Shown piece by piece: positions 53,998 through 62,350 of a DNA stretch of 64,000 nt; position 1 is the stretch's first letter; the number at the start of each line of letters is the position of its first letter. The notes under the pieces were generated by a model. That model was not told where the DNA came from. It saw nothing but the letters and a program-made list of their open reading frames with translations, and did not search any database. Origin of the DNA: Catonella morbi ATCC 51271 (lineage in GTDB: Bacteria > Bacillota > Clostridia > Lachnospirales > Lachnospiraceae); contig NZ_KI535366.1 of assembly GCF_000160035.2 (NCBI RefSeq), forward strand, positions 273,571 through 337,570, given 5' to 3'. The position numbers were made by a program, and so were the translations under genes.

Positions 53998-56900
53998 TTA
54001 GTATACCTTTTTTACTTCCGCTCTCCTTTCCTGCCATATTTTCTTTGATAAATCATAAACTAATAAATCTCCATCCGCAAATTTTAGTTCACTGCCATCT
54101 GTCTTGTACTTCCTTCTGTCCGTAGTTTCATACTTCCAATTATTAAAATATCCATCCTTCTCATTGTCAGGATTAGTGTAACTTAGGATTTTAACTCCGT
54201 CCTTCAGAGTTGAAATATCTGCTGAAACAACCAGCCATCCACTTTTTATCCAAAATCCTTCATCAAAATATATGGAAAAATGTTTTTTCAAATATCCCTC
54301 TAAATTAAATCCTTTTTTACATACATATATTCTTTCAGGCAGAGCATATTCCCCTGTCCATCTCTGTATATATGCATTGCTTCCTGTAGCTAACAACTGC
54401 CTTGGCAAAAGCTCTCTGTCATACCTGTATAAGCCTATACCTCCGTCTGAAACCTTAATATAATGAAGGTTTTCTTTATCTTTCTTGCTGCCAATCTTTA
54501 TCAGACCAAGTTTCTTATTTTCTTTCTGCGATACTTCTTCATAATAAACATCAACAGGTATCTTATTACCTGTAGTTTCATCAAGCAGGGAGAAATCAAG
54601 GTCCATTCTTATACCGTAAGGCTCATTATAATAATTTCCTATTGTGGTCATAGCAAAGGCTACAGCATATCCCTTTTTAAATGAGCCTTCATTCTTAAAC
54701 TTTTTGTTATCTCCTTCAAGTAATGGCAGACTCTTAAGTCTGACTCCCTCGTTCAGAATAAAACTCCCATCCTCTTTTTCCCACATTGTCGTATTTTTAA
54801 CATTTAACAGAGTAAAATCCATCAGTCTTCCGCTTACTTCGACTTTTATCTTATTCTCTGCAATATAATTCTCCATTGCCAGATTTGCATAAGCTTCCGG
54901 TTTAGAATTTGAACCCGGCAAATAATTTATTGCAAAAGTTCTTACCATTATTGTATATTTTCCTTCATCTACCGTCATAGGCAAACGGAAATTAGTATTA
55001 CCGGTAATTACTATAGGTGTATTTGCAGGATATAATCTTTCACCAAGCATTACATCAAATGGGAAAATAACTTCTTTTTTAAGTGTATATTTCGCATAGT
55101 CTCTATCTCCATATCCCTTGATGTCCAAGTGATTGCCGGTTGTTAATATGTCAATATCAAAATCCTTTTCAAGCACCAATTGAAACAGGGCTTTATCAGG
55201 ATTTATAAGCTGACACCATTTCTTTGCATCATTTATATTGTAGTCGCAGACCACAGGTGTATGTACCGCCACAGGGTTTACGTAATCTATGTCAAACTCA
55301 AGGCTGTTATCCCCCTCCGGATTTATACTGTCGGCAAGGACATAAAATACCTTTCCGCTACTTTCATAAATATCATTTTGTATCTGATTTTCCATACTTT
55401 TACCAAATTCATATAAGACCTTATTCTCTGTCATTTTCCCTTTAGAAGCAGGTTTATTTGGCTTAGGTGCGGATTTTCTGACAAAGCTGTCATCCATAAT
55501 AATTTTGCCGTCAATAACAAGCCTGTCATTTTTAACAACGGGATAACCTATCTGAGTTTCTATCTCAGGTTTTGGATTGTAAGGCGGTATGATTAACCCG
55601 TTTGCAGACCTTACTCCAAGATTTATCGTTTTCAAGCTCTCCGGTGGCGGTTTTATATGATCATCTTCCGATAAATTGGTTAAATACTCTATTTTAGGCG
55701 GAATATATCCGTTAGGCAACATCTTAATCCCGGTATCCGGTATCGCATTATTATATAAAACTGCTCCATCCAAAGTATATACTTCCAGATTATCAATATA
55801 CCAATAAGAGTACTTCCTTTTAACAGTAGTGGTATAGTCTACCCTGCTGATTGCGGTATGATGTTTAATTTTTTTGCCGGTACCCGTAGTCCAGCTGAGT
55901 CTCCAATTTACATAGCTTTTTACATTATAAAATTTCTCACCTTTTTTGTTCTTAAACCGGTATTTTAACAGATAGTTTTCCGTAATAACATTTTTATAGT
56001 AATATTCACTTACCGGAATTCCTTTTTCTATTTCAAAGGGAGAATCTTCAAGAGTTCCTGAACCAATTATCCCCGATGGCTCCGGATCCTCTAACTCGTT
56101 TGACATTTCTGCCTCTTCCTCAGTTATCTTTGGTGGTGGTCCTTCATATATTCCTACAACCATAGAATTTTCATTCCCAAGAACCACCTTCTGCTCACTT
56201 GCTTTTTCTCCTGTTTTTTTATTTTGAGAAACAGATGGAGTTGCTTCTTCCCGGAACTCGCTTGAAATTAGTTTATACTTTATTTTCTTTTTATTTTTTG
56301 TAACCGTTATTTCTTTGGGCAGAGTTATGGTTGCTTCGTCACCAAAATGTTTCTGTATATCATTCTCTATAAGATTAGGTCCTTTATCTTTTTGTTTAAA
56401 ATAATAATGTGGATTAGTTAATCTTTTTTCGCCAACATCGACTTCTTTAGCCTTAATCTTATTGATTTTAATACTCGAACTATCTCCCAATAACACTCCG
56501 TTTTTATCAACATATTTCACCATTACATTGGAAAATATATCATATACAATTTCATGGTTATAATAATCTTTATTCAACCACTGCTTTATAGCAGCTTCAC
56601 TCCAATATTCTGCCCCACGTATTTTATCAATATCAGTTAAATCATTTTTTCTTATTCTTTTTACTACATCCAGTCTGCTATCATATTCATATTTTACGCC
56701 ATTTACATATATATACTTACCATCAGGCTTTTCAAAATCTTTTTTATTTTTCCTCCTAAAAGCATCAATTACCTTCTTTCTTGTAGAAACATCTTCTATT
56801 ACTTCATAAGTTTCAAAAAAAGTATCTATATATAGCTTCTTATCACCTTTTTTATACTTTTCTACAAGTTTAGAATAAAATGCTTTATTGGCTATAATTT

Positions 56901-57270
56901 GATTTTTTATATATTGGCCTGAAAGTTTATTTTCTACATTATATTTACCATTTCGGGGTTTACCTTCATTTGCAGTAACCGTCAAATCATTTATGTAAAG
57001 TTTAATCATTGGTGTTCTTCTTCTAAGAGGATAACCTAAATTGTCTTTAGAAGAAGGCTCTAAAGATATATAATATCCTTTCGGTTGCCATCTAATATTG
57101 GTTTTAGCCTTAATTGCAGAAGAAAACCAAGCTATGTCTCCACTGTTTTTATCTATTATAAAATCCATATCCGATTTAACCATTACTGCATACATAAAAA
57201 ATGTACACAGTAATACAAGAAATGCAATCATGTATTTTACTTTACTTTTTTTCTTTCTATTTCCAACCAT
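53998..57270 (-). CDS. Large exported protein of the Tad-like locus, unknown function
   Basis: This 1090-residue protein has a basic start and one hydrophobic segment (about 13-31) that works as a signal anchor, and no C-terminal membrane helix or sorting motif. The rest is lysine- and tyrosine-rich, probably beta-rich, with proline-rich joints (KPPPESLK, IIPPYNPKPE) around residues 540-590. I do not recognise a characterised domain, though DUF5704-like clostridial proteins have a similar look. The ATG overlaps the preceding exported-protein gene by 14 bp, tying it to the pilus operon. A surface adhesin or pilus-associated structure is a guess. Confidence 0.6.
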   Translation of the reverse strand: MVGNRKKKSKVKYMIAFLVLLCTFFMYAVMVKSDMDFIIDKNSGDIAWFSSAIKAKTNIRWQPKGYYISLEPSSKDNLGYPLRRRTPMIKLYINDLTVTANEGKPRNGKYNVENKLSGQYIKNQIIANKAFYSKLVEKYKKGDKKLYIDTFFETYEVIEDVSTRKKVIDAFRRKNKKDFEKPDGKYIYVNGVKYEYDSRLDVVKRIRKNDLTDIDKIRGAEYWSEAAIKQWLNKDYYNHEIVYDIFSNVMVKYVDKNGVLLGDSSSIKINKIKAKEVDVGEKRLTNPHYYFKQKDKGPNLIENDIQKHFGDEATITLPKEITVTKNKKKIKYKLISSEFREEATPSVSQNKKTGEKASEQKVVLGNENSMVVGIYEGPPPKITEEEAEMSNELEDPEPSGIIGSGTLEDSPFEIEKGIPVSEYYYKNVITENYLLKYRFKNKKGEKFYNVKSYVNWRLSWTTGTGKKIKHHTAISRVDYTTTVKRKYSYWYIDNLEVYTLDGAVLYNNAIPDTGIKMLPNGYIPPKIEYLTNLSEDDHIKPPPESLKTINLGVRSANGLIIPPYNPKPEIETQIGYPVVKNDRLVIDGKIIMDDSFVRKSAPKPNKPASKGKMTENKVLYEFGKSMENQIQNDIYESSGKVFYVLADSINPEGDNSLEFDIDYVNPVAVHTPVVCDYNINDAKKWCQLINPDKALFQLVLEKDFDIDILTTGNHLDIKGYGDRDYAKYTLKKEVIFPFDVMLGERLYPANTPIVITGNTNFRLPMTVDEGKYTIMVRTFAINYLPGSNSKPEAYANLAMENYIAENKIKVEVSGRLMDFTLLNVKNTTMWEKEDGSFILNEGVRLKSLPLLEGDNKKFKNEGSFKKGYAVAFAMTTIGNYYNEPYGIRMDLDFSLLDETTGNKIPVDVYYEEVSQKENKKLGLIKIGSKKDKENLHYIKVSDGGIGLYRYDRELLPRQLLATGSNAYIQRWTGEYALPERIYVCKKGFNLEGYLKKHFSIYFDEGFWIKSGWLVVSADISTLKDGVKILSYTNPDNEKDGYFNNWKYETTDRRKYKTDGSELKFADGDLLVYDLSKKIWQERRAEVKKVY

Positions 57271-58750
57271 ATAACACCCAATCTATGTCTGGATTATACC
57301 AAAGTTTATCTTTAGATGTTATTCTAAACTGTTTAAGTATGTGTTTCTTTCTTAAATGTCTTGTAGTGTTGTTAAAATAACATTCATTAACCCACTTCCA
57401 AGGGTATCCTGGAACTCTAAAAGAATTGTGATTTATTTCAGGAAAAGTCACACAATATACACCTTCAATCCATTTACCCAATTTTACCTTTTCTCTATAA
57501 TTTTTAGATATTCCCCAACCTGCATTATTAATCATGCTTCCATATATTATCTTATCTAAATTTTTATCCAAATTTTTGCATGAAATTATTCTAAATCTCA
57601 TATATGTATGAAAACAAGGTTTATAATTATTACGATATACCGCACTTCCTTCTATAATTGAGGGTTCTGCTTCTACTATAATTTTATTTTTCTTTACAAA
57701 TTTTATATATTCATCTATTTCTTTTTTTATTCCTTCTAAATTTTCATTCTCATCATAATCAGATTTATAATATGAAATTAATTCATCCCGCCATTTTTTA
57801 CCAATTTTCTTATAATTAATATTCATTCTTACATCTTGCAATTTTCTTACTCTATCAGCTTTATCATATACATTATATGGATAATAATCTATCATATCTT
57901 CATAAACAGCTTTAGGTTTATCATAGAATTCATGTATTTTTACTAAAAAGTTAGCATGATTTTCATAAGTAAATCTCGTTTCATAGAATGAATTCGGAAA
58001 AGCAGCAAGTATATATTTATACTCCGATGCGTTTACCGGTAAATTAGTCTTTCTTATCAATTGACCATCTCGACTCATAGGATATCTTTTATCTGAATTA
58101 TAAACTCTATCAATGGCTTTCTTTATATCATTTATGCTTACCTTCCTTTTAGGTTCAATATTCCTTTTTTGAGAGTATTTCCCTAATGATTTACCAATAA
58201 TAATACCTTTTCTTAATGTAGTTACCAGATCCCATTTATGTATATTATCAGCCTTATCTAAATCATATATTCTCCCATAATTTTTTATTCCATTTCTTTC
58301 TTTTATTTCTTTTTCTAAGATTGTATCTTCACCTGTAGATAAATCACCATAAGATAACCACTTTCCATCAGAATATAAAACCTTTCCTTTTTTATCTACA
58401 ACTTGATAATTTGAGCCATCATCTTTAAGAACTATAGCTTTATCTTCTCCTATAAATCGCATAATGGCCACACAAACCGATGAAAGCTTCTCCACCGTAA
58501 CCTTATCCTCAGGAGATGCCAGATACTCCAATCCTTCAATTCCAAACTTATTTAATCCCTGCTTCTTTCCTTCAAAGCTATTGTCCTCAAGCACACCTAA
58601 ATTAGTCAACTCTGCAAGATAATCCACAACCTGACCTGCTGTGCATCCTTCAGCCGCAAATACTTTATACTTGTGAACTCCTGAAAACATAAATATCAAA
58701 GTAATAAGTGCATTAATAAAAACTACTTTTCTAAAATTGAATTTTTTCAT
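57257..58750 (-). CDS. Exported protein with SLH-like N-terminal region, unknown function
   Basis: The 497-residue protein has a signal peptide ending near VFAAEG. Residues about 38-105 (GQVVDYLAELTNLGVLED...KVTVEKLSSVCVAIMRFIGE) and about 165-215 resemble helical S-layer-homology-type modules. A segment MSRDGQLIRKTNLPVNASEY (about 226-245) precedes an unassigned, Tyr/Lys-rich C-terminal half. Its codons look more AT-rich than neighbouring genes. It is 2 bp from the 138-residue pilin-like gene and overlaps the 1090-residue protein gene. It may anchor the secreted structure to the wall, which is inference. Confidence 0.6.
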   Translation of the reverse strand: MKKFNFRKVVFINALITLIFMFSGVHKYKVFAAEGCTAGQVVDYLAELTNLGVLEDNSFEGKKQGLNKFGIEGLEYLASPEDKVTVEKLSSVCVAIMRFIGEDKAIVLKDDGSNYQVVDKKGKVLYSDGKWLSYGDLSTGEDTILEKEIKERNGIKNYGRIYDLDKADNIHKWDLVTTLRKGIIIGKSLGKYSQKRNIEPKRKVSINDIKKAIDRVYNSDKRYPMSRDGQLIRKTNLPVNASEYKYILAAFPNSFYETRFTYENHANFLVKIHEFYDKPKAVYEDMIDYYPYNVYDKADRVRKLQDVRMNINYKKIGKKWRDELISYYKSDYDENENLEGIKKEIDEYIKFVKKNKIIVEAEPSIIEGSAVYRNNYKPCFHTYMRFRIISCKNLDKNLDKIIYGSMINNAGWGISKNYREKVKLGKWIEGVYCVTFPEINHNSFRVPGYPWKWVNECYFNNTTRHLRKKHILKQFRITSKDKLWYNPDIDWVLYGWK

Positions 58751-58752
58751 TT

Positions 58753-59169
58753 CTATCCCCTTCTTAATTCAAATTTTAATCTGTTTATCTTTCCGTTTGC
58801 ATCTCTGCCTACCCGACCTACATAATCATCATAAGGCTCTATGTAAAAATCATTTTCGGGATAATTTGCAGAGATGTTAAAATTATTGTTTTTAGTAAAT
58901 ATTCTGCTGCCGTTATCGGTTATTATTGTTATCTCCATATCATTCTGATACTTCCTTGTAACATTTATTACTTCTGCTCCGGTAAGAATTTCCGAATCAT
59001 ATTTGGCAACATTATATTCCCTGTAATCCCTTTCTTTCTCGTTAAGACTGTTTACAAAGGCAGAACCCAACGACATTCCTTCATGCATGACTAAAATGCT
59101 GAAGCTTATAACTACACAGGTTATAAATATTCCTGCCGCTATAGTTAACATTTTCAATGAGTTTTCCAA
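58753..59169 (-). CDS. Pilin-like membrane-anchored protein (paralogue 2)
   Basis: The 138-residue protein starts MENSLKMLTIAAGIFITCVV with a single N-terminal hydrophobic helix (about 6-28) and an extracellular domain. It aligns with the 135-residue protein at 60328: N-LK-LT-AAG-ITC-VIS, a GAEVINV/GNEVIRT block near residue 62-67, and G-V-DG-NRLKF/DRLTF at the end. No classical prepilin peptidase site (G/E-rich, FT-E) is evident. In this operon it is probably a pilin-like subunit. Confidence 0.6.
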   Translation of the reverse strand: MENSLKMLTIAAGIFITCVVISFSILVMHEGMSLGSAFVNSLNEKERDYREYNVAKYDSEILTGAEVINVTRKYQNDMEITIITDNGSRIFTKNNNFNISANYPENDFYIEPYDDYVGRVGRDANGKINRLKFELRRG

Positions 59170-59178
59170 ATTTCCTCC

Positions 59179-59694
59179 TTATTTTTCACATCCCAGCACA
59201 CATTTTTTACAAGGGAAGGCTCCTGATAAAGCACATTCCTCCATAGAAGAATAAACTTTAATCTCCTCCTTATTTGCCGGCAAATGGCTGCAAATATATG
59301 AATTATGATAGATATTGTTAAAGGTATAATAATATATTCTTTCTTTATTAACAGATTGAAGCTTATAAATATTTTTCAAGTAACCATTATAACTTATATC
59401 CTTCTTTGGTTTTAACAACAGAGTGTCTTCTTTTACCTTATTCAGATATTCTGATAAAAGCATTTTCCCTTCAATTCCGGATACCGATTCTCTTTTTCCG
59501 AATAAGTATTTTTTCAGGTTATCTTCCGAATGTTTTTTTACCAAATCATATTTTGAATTTCTGAAATCATCCTGCGTATCACCGGCTCCTGCTCCCGCCA
59601 TTTCCATTACTTCATTTTGGATAAGTATACCTTCATTAAGATTTGCAAAAAGAGCTTGTATTCTCATGCTTCCCAATAAAGCAAGTATTATCAC
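59179..59694 (-). CDS. Small exported protein with Ada-like cysteine cluster
   Basis: The 171-residue protein has a hydrophobic N-terminus and a C-terminal motif YHNSYICSHL (His130, Cys135)...CALSGAFPCKKC (Cys154, Cys162, Cys165), resembling the Ada-type zinc-binding domain found at the end of many exported proteins. GTG 59694 is the first normal start, but hydrophobic residues continue upstream in frame (KISSLISLF) without an ATG. AGGAGG at about 59745 is too far away, so the start is uncertain. Function is unknown; it is part of the Tad-like operon. Confidence 0.6.
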   Translation of the reverse strand: MIILALLGSMRIQALFANLNEGILIQNEVMEMAGAGAGDTQDDFRNSKYDLVKKHSEDNLKKYLFGKRESVSGIEGKMLLSEYLNKVKEDTLLLKPKKDISYNGYLKNIYKLQSVNKERIYYYTFNNIYHNSYICSHLPANKEEIKVYSSMEECALSGAFPCKKCVLGCEK

Positions 59695-59713
59695 AAATAA
59701 CGATATCAGTGAG

Positions 59714-60190
59714 CTAATTTTTGATATACTCGTTTTCTATCATTCCTCCTAACTCTATTGTTTTTTCAGGGAACATGTTCAACAGTTTACTCTTATCTTT
59801 AATTACACAGCAAATTTCATCACCTATCTTGAACCTGTACTTCGAACTCCTCTTTAATTCATTCTTAATTTCCGCATCCGATACTTCAATATAAAACTCA
59901 CCTGTGTCCTCAATCTCACCGTTTTTCATAACAGGTCGCACAGCCCTTCTTTTATGTAACAGGCTGAGTTCTTTGTCTGAAGTGATTTTTGACAAACTCG
60001 TATATAAATTGTCCATATCTTTCCTGTCAATGTATCCTGTATATTTTACCTTATCCAAAAATCTGTCAGTAAGATTGATAATTTCAATATCTGTAAGTGC
60101 TTTTACTCTTATTTGTGTAATATATATCGGGCATATAAATATAAGTATAAAACCTATGATTATACTCCAAAATTTACCAAAAACCTCCAT
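59714..60190 (-). CDS. TadE/F-like minor pilin candidate
   Basis: The 158-residue protein has one N-terminal membrane helix (about 8-28, WSIIIGFILIFICPIYITQ) and an extracellular part containing LTDRFLDKVKYTGYIDRKDMDNLYTSL, a segment shape I associate with pseudopilin-like proteins of clostridial Tad loci. A later pair of cysteines (EICCVI) is notable. AAGGTGG lies 7 nt before the ATG. It is co-transcribed with the fused TadBC gene. Confidence 0.55.
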   Translation of the reverse strand: MEVFGKFWSIIIGFILIFICPIYITQIRVKALTDIEIINLTDRFLDKVKYTGYIDRKDMDNLYTSLSKITSDKELSLLHKRRAVRPVMKNGEIEDTGEFYIEVSDAEIKNELKRSSKYRFKIGDEICCVIKDKSKLLNMFPEKTIELGGMIENEYIKN

Positions 60191-60318
60191 AATAATTCCA
60201 CCTTAAGCATTCTTTCTAAATTTCCGAGGTAAGCTTCATATAAAAAAATCTGACTTAGTGCAACTGCAAATAAAAGTAAGTTAGAAATCTTTTTTAATAA
60301 TTCAAGAATTTTATACAT
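60160..60318 (-). CDS. Possible small membrane protein (52 residues)
   Basis: A 52-codon frame begins at ATG 60318, 9 bp after the stop of the 135-residue pilin-like gene, and overlaps the next gene by 31 bp. It has a hydrophobic stretch ISNLLLFAVALSQIFLYEAYL. The ribosome-binding site (AATAGG or ACAGG) is weak. Size and helix would suit a Flp-type subunit or a TadE-like helper, but this may equally be chance. Confidence 0.35.
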   Translation of the reverse strand: MYKILELLKKISNLLLFAVALSQIFLYEAYLGNLERMLKVELLWRFLVNFGV

Positions 60319-60327
60319 AACCTGTAC

Positions 60328-60735
60328 CTATTGAACCAGCTGTATGAAGGTAAGCCTGTCCACACTTCCATCATCTTTATATTGAACCTTTCCAATGAAA
60401 TTACCGTATTGATATACATTGTCCGTAAGCCAGCCTGTAGTCTCAACCTTAACTCCGTTAGGAGCACCTGCCTTGGTATCATTGGTAACAATATAGATAT
60501 TTGTCTTACTCTTAAGCCGCTTTGCAGTCCTTATCACCTCGTTTCCCGACAATGTCAGACCGTTGTAGAATTCAATTCCGCCATTTCCCATTTCTGTAGT
60601 GTATTCTCCCATCTGGTTGATGCCCTGAGCCGCTATATCCTTAGCCTCTCTTGTAACAAAAAATGCAATACTTATAACTATGCAGGTTATTATTACACCT
60701 GCTGCTAAAGTTAAACCTTTCAATCCATTACTCAT
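60328..60735 (-). CDS. Pilin-like membrane-anchored protein (paralogue 1)
   Basis: The 135-residue protein starts MSNGLKGLTLAAGVIITCIV with a helix at about 6-28, then a Gly/Gln-rich segment and a C-terminal domain with GNEVIRTAKRLKSKTNIYIV and YKDDGSVDRLTFIQL. It matches the paralogue at 58753 over its full length. It follows TadBC by 19 bp, the position where pilins usually lie, so it is the best candidate for the main subunit here. Confidence 0.62.
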   Translation of the reverse strand: MSNGLKGLTLAAGVIITCIVISIAFFVTREAKDIAAQGINQMGEYTTEMGNGGIEFYNGLTLSGNEVIRTAKRLKSKTNIYIVTNDTKAGAPNGVKVETTGWLTDNVYQYGNFIGKVQYKDDGSVDRLTFIQLVQ

Positions 60736-60754
60736 ATAAATACTCCTTCCTAAA

Positions 60755-62350
60755 TCAGCTTAAATTAACTGTTACATCTAACAGATTTCTTATACTTATA
60801 ACCAAAAACGGAATTACCATATACACACCTACTGTTACCATAAATGGCAGATATAAAAAAGTCGAAATTATAGCCTCTTTTTTCCTGACTACCAATTCCT
60901 GTTCCTGTCTCCTTTTGGCAGTATAATAATCTCTCCTTGACAATAAATCCTTAAATGCCTCTTTTATTCCTATTTTGTCACTTGCTATCAAATCATCTAT
61001 AACATTGATAAAGCTCGTCGTTTTCCAGCGTTCTCTAAGTATATCCAAAGCAGTATTTTCGTCTACATCAAGCCGGTCTATGCAGGAAGCCACGCTTTCT
61101 CTAAGAAAAAGGGTGAAGTTCTCAGTCCATAAAAGAATCTCCTCAACCGTCATCCCTATTACACCTGCAAGTGAAATAGTCATAAGCCTGACCTGTCCTA
61201 TTTCCTCCTCCAGTTCTGCTTCATAAAATATGCCATCAACAACTAAACTTATATACGGAATATGACTTATTACGAAAGAAAGAGGCATAACAGGAAGAAG
61301 TAATAAAAGCGATAGCCTCCAATAAATAATCAAGCATAAAGCAATAATCAAACTTCCCAAAAAGTATACGCATCTCATCAGTATAAATTGCTGATATGAC
61401 TTCTCCGGAAAATTTTCATCTAATATTTTTGCAATCCTGCCATTTTCCATATTTCTCTTTTCAAAAAGCCACTTAAGCCACTTATTTACCAAAGGGATTT
61501 CTATTATCCCTGATAACAACGGTTCTATTCCGTCTTTTCTGATTTCCTGCATTTTTTCAAAAGCCAAAATAAATAAAGTAGTAATAACTATGCAAACAAC
61601 CCTTGTCATGCTGCCTCTGAAACCATTATAAAATGTGCTTAAATCAGATACTTGAGACATTGCCCATCTTTCCATAACAGGCATACTTATAAGTGAGAAG
61701 CCGATTGCAAAAAATACCGCACTGAATATAAAGTCCTCTCTGTCCCACTTAAGTAAATCCGAGTCAATATTCTTTTGCAGTTCATCTATATTAGATACAA
61801 AGGTATTGTCACTGTCTCCGTATTTAATTCCGCACTGACAGATTGCAATAAAAATAAACAGGAATCTGTTTGGAACAGCTGCCCTGTATCTTTCGGGTAT
61901 ACCGTCTCCGTCAAGTGCATCCTCTATTAAACCAAGATGGAGCTTAAGTTCCTCACCTGCGGCAGAAAAAGCTGAAAGAAAAGCTTCTTCTACATCATTA
62001 AATCTATAAAACTCTCTTCGTAATTCATTCAAGTATAGGGATAACTGTCTAAGCAAAGTCTTTTCCTGCTTTCTTTTCCACTTTATGAAACTGTCCTTAT
62101 ATGTTGCAATTCCCAGCACCAAGGCCACAATTAAGTATTTTTTATCAAAGAGGGCAACCGCATAAGTTACCATAAAAATGAGTAAGGCCTTGAATACATT
62201 GCCAAATAAGAGTTTAACAGTGTTTACCCCAAGTCCAAAGTCATCAAACGGTAAATACCTTCCAACCTCATATTCGGTCTTTCCTATCACCACCCTTCCT
62301 ATTCCGGTTAAACATAATGTTTTGTAAATACTAAACAACCATTTTTCCAT
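60755..62350 (-). CDS. Fused TadB/TadC type II secretion F-domain membrane protein
   Basis: The 531-residue protein has several transmembrane segments (about 50-85, 205-230, 248-266, 328-365, 500-525) and long cytoplasmic loops. One loop (about 90-200; LRQLSLYLNELRREFYRFNDVEEAFLSA) and another (about 375-495; EEEIGQVRLMTISLAGVIGMTVEEILLW) correspond to two T2SF-type domains. TadB and TadC normally are separate proteins of about 300 residues; here one chain seems to serve both. It is the pilus platform partner of TadA. It overlaps tadA by 20 bp. Confidence 0.75.
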   Translation of the reverse strand: MEKWLFSIYKTLCLTGIGRVVIGKTEYEVGRYLPFDDFGLGVNTVKLLFGNVFKALLIFMVTYAVALFDKKYLIVALVLGIATYKDSFIKWKRKQEKTLLRQLSLYLNELRREFYRFNDVEEAFLSAFSAAGEELKLHLGLIEDALDGDGIPERYRAAVPNRFLFIFIAICQCGIKYGDSDNTFVSNIDELQKNIDSDLLKWDREDFIFSAVFFAIGFSLISMPVMERWAMSQVSDLSTFYNGFRGSMTRVVCIVITTLFILAFEKMQEIRKDGIEPLLSGIIEIPLVNKWLKWLFEKRNMENGRIAKILDENFPEKSYQQFILMRCVYFLGSLIIALCLIIYWRLSLLLLLPVMPLSFVISHIPYISLVVDGIFYEAELEEEIGQVRLMTISLAGVIGMTVEEILLWTENFTLFLRESVASCIDRLDVDENTALDILRERWKTTSFINVIDDLIASDKIGIKEAFKDLLSRRDYYTAKRRQEQELVVRKKEAIISTFLYLPFMVTVGVYMVIPFLVISIRNLLDVTVNLS

